This document shows positions 7,967-16,799 of a stretch of 62,383 nucleotides of DNA, piece by piece (the first letter of the stretch is position 1; each line of letters begins with the position of its first letter). Both the position numbers and the translations under genes were made by a program. The stretch comes from an uncultured Butyricimonas sp. (GTDB lineage: Bacteria > Bacteroidota > Bacteroidia > Bacteroidales > Marinifilaceae), in assembly GCA_944320555.1 (NCBI GenBank), contig CALUHX010000014.1, forward strand, positions 1 to 62,383, written 5' to 3'. Below the pieces are notes generated by a model. The model saw only the letters and a program-made list of their open reading frames with translations, was not told the DNA's origin and did no database searches.

Positions 7967-10900
7967 ATGAACAAAATCACGAAATTTGCGGTCAAATACC
8001 CGGTAAGCGTACTCATGCTCACATTGGCGGTATGTTTATTAGGTATTATATCATACAACAGATTGGGGACGGATCTTTTCCCTGATTTGAAAAATCCCTC
8101 TCTTTACATCGAGCTGCAGAGCGGGGAACGGCCGCCGGAAGAGGTGGAGCAGCAATTCACCTCCCGGATAGAGTCCTTGGCGGCCCGGCAGGAGGGCGTG
8201 AGGAACGTGTACAGCGTTTCCAAGGTCGGTTACGCCAAAATAACCGTGGAATACAGTTGGGACCAGGACATGGACGCCGCTTTTTTGGACTTGCAGCGGA
8301 ATCTGTCCCAAATGTCCCAGGAGGACGGAGTGGACGAATTGAACGTCACCCGTTATGACGCCAACGCCGCTCCGATCATGACTATCGCCCTCACGCACGA
8401 CGAGGTGAAGGACATGAACGAGTTGCGCAAGGTGGCTGAAAATTACATGCGCAACGAGCTGGTGCGCGTCGAGGGAATCGCCGATATCCAACTGACAGGC
8501 CAGGAGGAGGCGATTGTGGACATTTCCACCGATCCTTATTTGCTGGAGGCGTTCGGCTTGTCGGTGGACGAAATTGCCCAAAAGATAGAGGGGCTGAATC
8601 AGAACGTGTCCGGCGGGTCTATTCAGGACAATGACATCCAATATAATGTCAAGGGAGTCAATCTGGTGAGCAGTATAGAAGACATTAAGAACGTCATTGT
8701 CACTTTCAAAGAGTCGACAGCGACCTCCTCCACGGAGACGACCTCCTCGCAATCTTCGCGGAGCACGGTGAAGGCACCTGTCTATTTGAAGGATTTGGCG
8801 ACGGTTTCTTTGCGGAATGAGGAGCCGGAGAATATCGCCCGCTACAACGGGGAGCGTTGCCTGGGTATCAGTATTTACAAGGAAAACAAATACAACACGG
8901 TAAACGCTGTCAATAACTTGATGGAGAAGTTAAACGAGTTTGAGAAAAGTTTGCCGGGCTACAAGTTCCATGTGGTAAGCAATCAGGGAGAATTTATTTC
9001 GGCCTCCATCCAAGAAGTGAAGGATTCGGCTTACATGGGAATCTTGTTGGCCGTGATTGTCCTGTACATATTCCTGCGGCGTATTAACATGACGCTTATT
9101 GTGAGCGTTTCCATACCGATTTCGATTATCGCCACGTTCAATCTGATGTATTTCAATGGCTTGTCCTTGAATATCATGACTTTGGGCGGCTTAGCCTTGG
9201 GAGCGGGAATGCTGGTGGACAACGCCATTGTCGTTATCGAGAACATTTTCCGGAACCAGGATGAAAATAATCTTCCTCCCGTGGACGCGGCAATCGTGGG
9301 AACGTCGGAGGTGGCGGGAGCCATCACGGCTTCCACGTTGACGACGATTGTGGTGTTCTTGCCCATTGTTTATTTGCAGGGGGCGGCGGGTGAGTTGTTC
9401 AAGGAGCAGGCGTGGACGGTCAGTTTCTCGCTGTTGTCCTCGCTTTTTGTTTCCATTCTTTTTATTCCGATGTTGGCGGCCAAATTCATGCGGAAAGACG
9501 CAAGCCGGAAGAGCCGGGCCATAACGGTGAAGGGATTCGGCAATTTTGTGGGACGGTTGTTAAAGAGGAAATATCTGGTTGTGGCCGTCGCTGCGTTGTT
9601 GATGGTGGTGTCCTATTTGTTGATTCCTTTCATTGGCATGGAGTTTATGCCGAAGGCGGGTTCCAAAGAGTTCTCCGTGTATGTGAATATGGAGCCGGGG
9701 ACCCGTTTGAAAAGCACGGACAATGCGATTCAAAGTCTGGAAAGTTCCATCCGCTCGTTGGGCGGGGAGGACATTGAGTGGATTTACACGCAGGTCGGTC
9801 CTTCCAATTTGGAAAGCGAGAGCGGCGGGGTGTTGGAAGAGGAGAATCAGGCCAGGCTTACCGTGAAGGTAAAACAGGACTCGCCTTTGGACGCGGAGTT
9901 TCTCATAAATGAAATCAGCAACAGTTACACCCTTCCGGAGGGAATCGAGATTTCCTACGAGATGGAGCAGTCCGCTTTGCAAAGCATTTTGGGGACGGAG
10001 GGCGCGCCTTTGGTCATCGAAGTGAAGGGAGAAGAGATTGCCATGCTGGACGAGTTGTCCGCGGAGATTAAAGAACGAATCAGCGACATTCCCGGCATTT
10101 ATGATATCAAGACTTCCATGGAGAAGGGCGCTCCGGAAGTGGAAATCAAGATGGACCGTTTGAAGAGCGGCATTTATGACATAGACGTGAGCACGGTGGG
10201 GCAGCAGGTGGAAGAGAAATTGAGCGGGAAAAACGCCGGAACCTTCGAGACGAACGGAGAGTCGGTGAATATCGAGATAAAGGTGCCGGAGGTCGCCTTG
10301 TCTGACATCCGGAATATCGAAATCACCCAAGGCGACAAGCAATACCGTCTGGGAGAGATTGCGGAGATTTCAATCGCCTCGGCCCCGCAGCGTATCAACC
10401 GGGTGAATCAAAACCGCACGGCCGAGGTCACGGCCATGATTGAAAAAGGGTACACGTTGAGCCAGATTACTCCTCTCGTGGAGGAGCGTTTGGCGGAAGT
10501 GGAGTTCCCGGCGAAATACATGGCTACCATCACGGGCGAGGAGGCCATGCGCGAGGAGTCGTTCAGCGGATTGGGATTCGCGTTGTTCCTGTCCATTTTG
10601 CTCGTCTACATGGTGATGGCCGCGCAATTCGAGTCGTTGCTGCATCCGTTCACGATTTTGTTGACGATACCTTTGGCGGGAGTGGGATGTATTTTGGCGT
10701 TCTTGTTGACCGGGCAGACGTTCAATATGATGGCCTTTATCGGTATCATCATGTTGGCGGGTATCGCGGTGAACAGTTCCATCATTCTGGTGGACGCCAT
10801 CAACCGCTTGCGGGAGGAGGGGCATCCGCTGGAGGAGGCAATCATGATGGCCGCCCAGTTCCGTATCCGCCCGATATTGATGACGAGCGCGACGACCATA

Positions 10901-11056
10901 TTGGCCATGTTGCCGATGTGTTTCGGATTTGGCGAAGGCGCTTCCTTGCGCTCGCCGATGGCGTTGGCGGTGATTGGCGGACTGGTCACGTCCACGATTA
11001 TGACCTTGCTTGTCATCCCGTGTGTGTATTACATTTTTGATAGGAAAAAGGCATGA
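7967..11056 (+). CDS. RND efflux permease (AcrB/HAE1 type), first of a tandem pair
   Basis: At 1029 residues this has normal RND length with 12 membrane segments and two large periplasmic loops. The fourth membrane helix holds the proton-relay aspartate region G-A-G-M-L-V-D-N-A (Asp at about 418), followed by I-V-V-I-E-N. A serine/threonine-rich stretch (about 245-265) lies in the first periplasmic loop. Its stop overlaps the start of the next RND gene by four bases (ATGA at 11053-11056), which implies translational coupling. Two RND permeases in tandem can form a heteromeric pump, as in MdtBC; that is an inference here. The substrate is not evident from sequence. Confidence 0.95.
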   Translation: MNKITKFAVKYPVSVLMLTLAVCLLGIISYNRLGTDLFPDLKNPSLYIELQSGERPPEEVEQQFTSRIESLAARQEGVRNVYSVSKVGYAKITVEYSWDQDMDAAFLDLQRNLSQMSQEDGVDELNVTRYDANAAPIMTIALTHDEVKDMNELRKVAENYMRNELVRVEGIADIQLTGQEEAIVDISTDPYLLEAFGLSVDEIAQKIEGLNQNVSGGSIQDNDIQYNVKGVNLVSSIEDIKNVIVTFKESTATSSTETTSSQSSRSTVKAPVYLKDLATVSLRNEEPENIARYNGERCLGISIYKENKYNTVNAVNNLMEKLNEFEKSLPGYKFHVVSNQGEFISASIQEVKDSAYMGILLAVIVLYIFLRRINMTLIVSVSIPISIIATFNLMYFNGLSLNIMTLGGLALGAGMLVDNAIVVIENIFRNQDENNLPPVDAAIVGTSEVAGAITASTLTTIVVFLPIVYLQGAAGELFKEQAWTVSFSLLSSLFVSILFIPMLAAKFMRKDASRKSRAITVKGFGNFVGRLLKRKYLVVAVAALLMVVSYLLIPFIGMEFMPKAGSKEFSVYVNMEPGTRLKSTDNAIQSLESSIRSLGGEDIEWIYTQVGPSNLESESGGVLEEENQARLTVKVKQDSPLDAEFLINEISNSYTLPEGIEISYEMEQSALQSILGTEGAPLVIEVKGEEIAMLDELSAEIKERISDIPGIYDIKTSMEKGAPEVEIKMDRLKSGIYDIDVSTVGQQVEEKLSGKNAGTFETNGESVNIEIKVPEVALSDIRNIEITQGDKQYRLGEIAEISIASAPQRINRVNQNRTAEVTAMIEKGYTLSQITPLVEERLAEVEFPAKYMATITGEEAMREESFSGLGFALFLSILLVYMVMAAQFESLLHPFTILLTIPLAGVGCILAFLLTGQTFNMMAFIGIIMLAGIAVNSSIILVDAINRLREEGHPLEEAIMMAAQFRIRPILMTSATTILAMLPMCFGFGEGASLRSPMALAVIGGLVTSTIMTLLVIPCVYYIFDRKKA

Positions 11057-14000
11057 ACACGATTATAAAAAGACGGGTCCTGATATCGATGCTCTTCATC
11101 GGGCTGGTGATGATGGGGATTTTTTCCCAGCGTTACTTGCCGATGGAGTTGTATCCGAACGCGGACCTTCCCGTGCTGAGCGTCAACGTGTCTGCGGAAA
11201 ATGAGCTTGATCCCGCCTACATTGAGAATCAGGCGGCCATCCCGGTGGAGGGTGCGGCCAGTTCGTTGGCGGGAGTCGAGGAGATGGAGACGCGGATTAC
11301 GCCCCGGGGAGCGAATGTGACGATTTCTTTCTCGCAGGAGGTCGATTTGAAATATGCCTTTCTGCAACTGGAGGAAAAGATAAAGAGCGTCAGCGGTAAT
11401 ATCCCGGATGTTTTTGACGTGCAAGTGAACAAGTCGGCTTCGGGAATGGCGAGCGACATGTTCATGGAGCTTCAGATTCTGGGAGACGAGGACATCGACT
11501 ACATCCGGAATGTCGCGGATGCGGATATCGTTCCTTATTTGGAGAACATCGACGGGGTGGCCTCGGTGAACACGCTGGGCGGACGGGAGAAGAGCATCGA
11601 GGTGATTGTCGACCCCGCGAAATGCGAGGCGTTGAACATAACGAACGCCACCATCAGCCGATTGATATCTCAGAATCTGGCGGAGAGGAGTTTCGCCGGT
11701 TCTGTTTACGAGGGCAACAAGCGATATTTCGTGAACGTCACGGCGGAATACCTGGCCACGGAGGACTTGGGAAGCATTGTCGTGGCTCCGGGGCCTATCC
11801 AGTTGAAGGACATCGCGGAGATTCACTTTGGAGTGAAGGAGGAGGAGTCCTATTCCCGCACGAACGGGAAGGCCACCGTGGCCTGTATCTTGTCGAAGTC
11901 GCCGATGGTGAATGTCATCGACTTGTCGGAACGGGTCAGAGAGGAAATCGCCGAGTTGAACCAGGAGTTGGCTTCCCGGGGAATCACGATTGAGGTGGAG
12001 AACGATACGGCGGAAGTGATGAACGAGAATATCGACGCGATTATCGACCTTGGCTTCTCGGGGGCGATACTGGCGATTTTCGTGTTGTTCTTGTTCTTGC
12101 GTAAAATACGCATCGTCAGCATTGTCGCTTTTGCCATACCGATATCGGTGTTTTCTTCGTTTTATTTCTTCTATTTGTTCGGAATCACAATCAACACCTT
12201 GACCCTCACCGGTATCGCTTTGGCTGTCGGGATGTTGTTGGACAATTCCGTCGTGGTGATGGAGAACATCTACCGCCTGAAGGGGTTGGGCGTGGGGAAC
12301 GATGAGGCTTGCGTGCGGGGGACGATGGAGGTGTGGAAGTCTATCGTGGCGGCCACTGTGACCACGATCACCGTCTTCCTGCCTTTCCTTTTTGCGGAGG
12401 ACTACATGATAAAGCTGATTGGCGAGCACGTCGGCGTGTCTATTGTCGCCACGTTGACGATTTCTTTGGTCGTCGCCTTGTTGTTGATTCCGATGGCGAT
12501 GAACTATCTCTTGAAGAAGGAGCGTGGCAATGTGAATTTCAGCAATTTGTCCGTCCATAACCGGCTCATCCAAATGTATGTGGCCATTCTCAAGATGGCG
12601 TTGCGGAAGCCCACGCAAGTGATTATCATCGCCTTGGTCGCCTTGCTGGTGACGGTGGTGTTGTCCACAAGTCTTTCGCTGAACACGTTAAGGGAGGTCG
12701 AGTCGGACACTTTTAATGTGTATGTCACCTCTCCCAGCGGTTCCACATTGGAGAAGACGGACGAGAGCATCCGCTTGTTTGAGGACGAATTGGAAAAAAT
12801 CCCCGAAGTGGAGAAATTCTCCTCCAAGGTCTATGCCGAGGACGCGAGTCTGACGATAAAGCTGAAGGAGGATTTCGAGGACATCAACAAAAAGACGCTT
12901 GCCCAGTTGAAAAATGAGATATTGGCGATAGCCGACAGGGTGAATATCTACCAGATAAGCCTGGAGGCCATGGAAAGCAGCGAGAATTTCCGGGGCAGCG
13001 GGGGCGGAATGATGGGGAACTCTTCCCTGCTCCGTTTGATGGGCATGGGAAGCCAGCGGGAGAAGATTGTCGTCAAGGGTCAGGACTTTGAGCAAATGAC
13101 CAGTTTCGCCGAGTATCTGGAGTATCAGTTGGAGGACTTGGAAAACATATCCAATGTGAACGTGGGCTCGACCCGGGGAAACGCGACGGCGAAGATTTAT
13201 TTCGACCAATATCTGATGGGCATGAACGACGTGACCCCGACGGACGTGGCGGACGAGTTGAATAATTTCGCCCCCGAAAACATTACGGAGGTCAAGTACA
13301 AGGAAGGCGACCAGGAATACGACATTGTGATTCGGGACATCAATTACGACGAGGATGACGAGAAGACACAGACCCGCAGTCTGGAGGAACTGCGCAACTT
13401 GTACGTGTCGAACAGCAACGACGCCCTCGTCCAGCTTCGCAGTTTCAGCAAGATTAACTTGGGCCGCGACCAGGGGAACATCAATCGGGTCAACCAGGAA
13501 AAGGAGATAAACATTTATTATTACTTCAACTCGGACATCAACGAGTCCAGGGAGTTGCTGGATGCCGCCCGGGAGGAAATCGACGAGCTCATACAGAATG
13601 TCGATATTCCGACGGGTATCGCCGTGGAAGTCGTGCATGAGGAGAATGAGCTGGACGATTTCACCTTCTTGATATTGGCGGCCTTCGTGTTGATATACAT
13701 GATACTGGCGGCTGTGTTTGAGTCGTTGTCCGCTCCGATTGTTCTGATGTTCACCATCCCGTTGGCTGCGATAGGGTCGTTGCTCTTGCTGTTGTTCACC
13801 AGCAATTCGCTGATGAACGCCAACGTGCTGATAGGATTCATCATATTGATAGGCATCGTGGTCAACAACAGTATCATATTGATAGACTACACCTCCCTGC
13901 TTCGTCGGCAGGGCTACCGGAAGCAGCGGGCCATCATTATGGCGGGCTTGTCCCGTCTGCGGCCCATCCTGATTACGGCCATCACCACGATTATCGCCAT

Positions 14001-15804
14001 GGTGCCGCTTGCCATGGGACAGGGAGAATATGTCTCCGGCCTGGGCGCGCCTTTCGCCATCACGGTGATTGGAGGGTTGACCACCAGCACGTTGTTGACC
14101 CTTGTGATTATTCCCACCTTGTATTCCGGTTTGGAGGACGCTTTGCGCCGATTGCGTACGCAGAGCCTGTGGATGAAGTTGTTGCAGCTGGTGCTGTTCG
14201 TCGCGGCTGTGATTTGCACTTTCTTGTGGTGTCACACGATATTGAACCGCATCCTTTACCTCATCTTGAGTGTCATTCTGGTGCCGGGAATCACGTGGTT
14301 CCTGGAGAGCAGTCTCCGCCGGGCGCAAAGCAATATCATACCGGAGCATGAGGAACTGGTCATCAGGATTTGCAATCTGGTCAAGATTTACGGGCGGCCT
14401 TCCCTGTTTGCCCGTGAGTGGACTTCCGGCTTGAAGGTGCGGGAGCGGCTTGGCTTGAAAGACCATTACCATGCCTGGCGCGATTTGGAGTGCATGCTTT
14501 GGCTGGTGCCGATAGCCGCCTTCTTGTTCTATTTCACATTCGTTTATCAGGAGATATTCTTCTGGGCCATCTTGTTCGCGTTGGTCACGTGGTTCATGGT
14601 GCTGAATATCCTGGATATTTTCCGCCAGTTCACCGAAAACCGCGGACGGGGTGTGTGGGCGAAGGCGCTTGTCTTGCTGCGCGTGGCGGTTTATTATGCC
14701 GGCCCGCTCGCCGTATTGATTTGGGGTGGCCGCAAGTTCGACAACAGTGGGGCGGCCGTCTTCTTCGGTTTGTTCTGGTATGCCGGCATAGGCGCCCGTT
14801 ACCTGTCGGACAAGATTAACAAGGAGAATATCAACATAGACCTTATCGACGGGCGGTTCCGTATGCTGCGGAAAACCATCTTCCGGCTGGCGGCGCAGGT
14901 GCCGTTCATCGGCGCGAAGAAGAAGCCTTTCAAGGCGTTGAATTCCGTCTCCATGCAAATCACGACGGGAATGTTCGGCTTGCTCGGCCCGAACGGCGCG
15001 GGGAAGACCACCCTTATGCGTATCATCTGCGGCGTGTTCGAGCAGAGCTACGGCAAGATTTTCATCAATGGCATCGACACCCAGAAGAAGCGCGAGGAGC
15101 TGCAGGGCCTCATCGGCTATCTGCCCCAGGAGTTCGGCACCTACGAGAATCTCACGGCGTGGGAATTCCTCGAGTACCAGGCCCTCCTGAAAGGCATTTA
15201 CAACAAGAAGACCCGGGCCGCCCGTATCGCCGAGGTGCTTTCCGCCGTTCACATGTACGAGAACAAGGACAAGAAAATCGGCGGTTTCTCCGGCGGTATG
15301 AAGCAGCGCATCGGTATCGCTCAGACGTTGCTCCATTTGCCGCGCATCCTTGTGGTTGACGAGCCCACGGCGGGTCTCGACCCGCGGGAGAGAATCCGTT
15401 TCCGCAACCTCCTCGTCGAGTTGTCGCGCAACCGGATTGTGATTTTCTCCACGCATATCATCGAGGACATCGCCAGCTCCTGCAACCAGGTGGGCGTGAT
15501 TAACAAGGGCGAGTTGAAATACCACGGCACTCCGGCCGACATGGCGAACATCGCCAAGGATGTCACGTGGAGTTTCGAGGTGCCGGTCCGGGAGTTCGCC
15601 CAGTTGCCGCCCGACTTGCTCATCGTGCACCACATCCGCCAGGGCGACATGATTCGGGTGCGTTGCCTCAGCGAGCGCAAGCCCGCCGAGAATGCCGAGC
15701 GGATTCTCCCGGCGTTGGAGGATTCTTACCTCTGGCTGCTGCGTAGCGTGAAATTGGAAAACAAGGAGGAGCTGATCACCCGTTCCGGATTGAAGAACCG
15801 GTGA
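11053..15804 (+). CDS. RND efflux permease fused to an ABC ATPase, with the ABC domain split by a membrane insert
   Basis: This is a single open frame of 1583 residues. Residues 1-1030 are a complete RND permease (G-M-L-L-D-N-S with Asp397 in the fourth helix). Two further hydrophobic segments follow (about 1040-1062 and 1064-1086). Residues 1102-1114 read L-V-I-R-I-C-N-L-V-K-I-Y-G, the first strand of an ABC domain. About 175 residues with roughly four membrane segments intervene before the domain resumes at about 1292 (K-P-F-K-A-L-N-S-V-S). Walker A is at 1312-1320, then F-S-G-G-M, D-E-P-T-A-G-L-D-P and the S-T-H switch, so all catalytic motifs are intact. RND pumps are normally about 1000-1060 residues and driven by protons. 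The next gene encodes a separate ABC-2 permease, a likely partner of the fused ATPase. Confidence 0.93.
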   Translation: MNTIIKRRVLISMLFIGLVMMGIFSQRYLPMELYPNADLPVLSVNVSAENELDPAYIENQAAIPVEGAASSLAGVEEMETRITPRGANVTISFSQEVDLKYAFLQLEEKIKSVSGNIPDVFDVQVNKSASGMASDMFMELQILGDEDIDYIRNVADADIVPYLENIDGVASVNTLGGREKSIEVIVDPAKCEALNITNATISRLISQNLAERSFAGSVYEGNKRYFVNVTAEYLATEDLGSIVVAPGPIQLKDIAEIHFGVKEEESYSRTNGKATVACILSKSPMVNVIDLSERVREEIAELNQELASRGITIEVENDTAEVMNENIDAIIDLGFSGAILAIFVLFLFLRKIRIVSIVAFAIPISVFSSFYFFYLFGITINTLTLTGIALAVGMLLDNSVVVMENIYRLKGLGVGNDEACVRGTMEVWKSIVAATVTTITVFLPFLFAEDYMIKLIGEHVGVSIVATLTISLVVALLLIPMAMNYLLKKERGNVNFSNLSVHNRLIQMYVAILKMALRKPTQVIIIALVALLVTVVLSTSLSLNTLREVESDTFNVYVTSPSGSTLEKTDESIRLFEDELEKIPEVEKFSSKVYAEDASLTIKLKEDFEDINKKTLAQLKNEILAIADRVNIYQISLEAMESSENFRGSGGGMMGNSSLLRLMGMGSQREKIVVKGQDFEQMTSFAEYLEYQLEDLENISNVNVGSTRGNATAKIYFDQYLMGMNDVTPTDVADELNNFAPENITEVKYKEGDQEYDIVIRDINYDEDDEKTQTRSLEELRNLYVSNSNDALVQLRSFSKINLGRDQGNINRVNQEKEINIYYYFNSDINESRELLDAAREEIDELIQNVDIPTGIAVEVVHEENELDDFTFLILAAFVLIYMILAAVFESLSAPIVLMFTIPLAAIGSLLLLLFTSNSLMNANVLIGFIILIGIVVNNSIILIDYTSLLRRQGYRKQRAIIMAGLSRLRPILITAITTIIAMVPLAMGQGEYVSGLGAPFAITVIGGLTTSTLLTLVIIPTLYSGLEDALRRLRTQSLWMKLLQLVLFVAAVICTFLWCHTILNRILYLILSVILVPGITWFLESSLRRAQSNIIPEHEELVIRICNLVKIYGRPSLFAREWTSGLKVRERLGLKDHYHAWRDLECMLWLVPIAAFLFYFTFVYQEIFFWAILFALVTWFMVLNILDIFRQFTENRGRGVWAKALVLLRVAVYYAGPLAVLIWGGRKFDNSGAAVFFGLFWYAGIGARYLSDKINKENINIDLIDGRFRMLRKTIFRLAAQVPFIGAKKKPFKALNSVSMQITTGMFGLLGPNGAGKTTLMRIICGVFEQSYGKIFINGIDTQKKREELQGLIGYLPQEFGTYENLTAWEFLEYQALLKGIYNKKTRAARIAEVLSAVHMYENKDKKIGGFSGGMKQRIGIAQTLLHLPRILVVDEPTAGLDPRERIRFRNLLVELSRNRIVIFSTHIIEDIASSCNQVGVINKGELKYHGTPADMANIAKDVTWSFEVPVREFAQLPPDLLIVHHIRQGDMIRVRCLSERKPAENAERILPALEDSYLWLLRSVKLENKEELITRSGLKNR

Positions 15805-15846
15805 CGCCCCTTCCGGACAATATGAACATTGCAAAGTTGGAAAATT

Positions 15847-16548
15847 ATGATGCAACTCTGGATTACAATAAAAAAACTGGTACAATATAATATCAAGATT
15901 ATATTCGGGAACAAGTTCCTGTATTTCATGTTGGCGGCTTTGGGGTTCTTTGTCATCACGGTGATTGCCAATCTTTTCGGCGACGATGAGATTACGGAGG
16001 CTTCCGCCTACTCCATGCTGATACTGCCTTGCGTCCTGCTGGTGTTCTATCCCATGTGCTTCGGCTTGCAGAACGACCAGGACGCAAAGATTGTGGAGAT
16101 TATTTTCGGGATTCCCAACTATAGCTACAAGGTGTGGCTGTTGCGGCTGGTTATCGCTTATCTGATTTGTTTCATCGTCACATTTCTGTTGGCGGTGCTC
16201 ACGAATTGGCTGATTGTTTCCGTGCCGCCGTTGAAGCTGGCCTTGCAGACCATGGTGCCCGCCCTGTTCATCGGCACGCTCTCTTTTTTCCTGAGCACGG
16301 CCATCAAGAACGGCAACGGTACTTCCGTGGTGATTATCATCATCGCCTTGGTGCTTTTCTTCATGAAAGGGGCGTTGGAGACTTCCCAGTGGAACATCTA
16401 CCTCAATCCTTACGATGTGCCGTTGGACAAGAATCCCGAGATATTTTTGAACACCGTTTTCCACAATCGGCTGAATATGCTGATAGCCTCGGCCTTGTTC
16501 ATCATCTTCGGATTGAACAACACCCGCGACCGCGAGAAGTTCATTTGA
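15847..16548 (+). CDS. ABC-2-type membrane permease, likely partner of the fused RND-ABC protein
   Basis: This is a 233-residue protein with about six hydrophobic segments and few charged residues, the profile of an ABC-2 permease half. After an N-terminal helix (W-I-T-I-K-K-L) come F-L-Y-F-M-L-A-A-L-G, a second segment ending Y-P-M-C-F-G, and a final pair near V-V-I-I-I-I-A-L-V-L and I-A-S-A-L-F-I-I-F. The frame extends back to a TTG at 15829, but the ATG at 15847 (or 15850) starts the natural amphipathic N terminus. It follows the fused gene by 42 bases and is the last gene before a strong terminator, so it closes the operon. Permease identity rests on topology and neighbours more than on a specific motif. 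Confidence 0.8.
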   Translation: MMQLWITIKKLVQYNIKIIFGNKFLYFMLAALGFFVITVIANLFGDDEITEASAYSMLILPCVLLVFYPMCFGLQNDQDAKIVEIIFGIPNYSYKVWLLRLVIAYLICFIVTFLLAVLTNWLIVSVPPLKLALQTMVPALFIGTLSFFLSTAIKNGNGTSVVIIIIALVLFFMKGALETSQWNIYLNPYDVPLDKNPEIFLNTVFHNRLNMLIASALFIIFGLNNTRDREKFI

Positions 16549-16637
16549 CCCTTCTCCCGCCGGGAACGGCGGCTGCGAGAGCGGTGCGCGGATAAATTCG
16601 GATCTTTATGATCAGCCTGTTATACATTTAAGACGGG

Positions 16638-16672
16638 GTCGGCGGGAAATAATCCCCGCCGGCCTTTTTTTC
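16638..16672 (+). terminator. Rho-independent terminator of the RND/ABC operon
   Basis: A 9-bp stem (GTCGGCGGG against CCCGCCGGC, one G-U pair) with an 8-base loop is followed by CTTTTTTTC. It lies about 90 bases after the last gene. The remaining bases to 16799 show nothing else I can support. Confidence 0.85.
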
Positions 16673-16799
16673 GTTTCTGCCGCGTCGCTCCAGCCTTACT
16701 CCCCGCCGTTTCTGGAGAAACGCTGCATTGGTGATGCAGTGGAGGTATGTGCCGACCACCCTTCGTTTGCCCTTCGGTTTCCTTTTGTCCTTCTTTGCC

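Noticed and set aside
11029-12618. Minus-strand open frame of 529 codons opposite the second RND gene
   Set aside because: It shows the same antisense composition and crosses the junction of two coupled plus-strand genes.
12688-16464. Very long minus-strand open frame (1258 codons) opposite the RND-ABC gene
   Set aside because: It is an antisense shadow caused by the codon bias of the real gene; its His/Gln/Arg-rich translation has no membrane or domain pattern.
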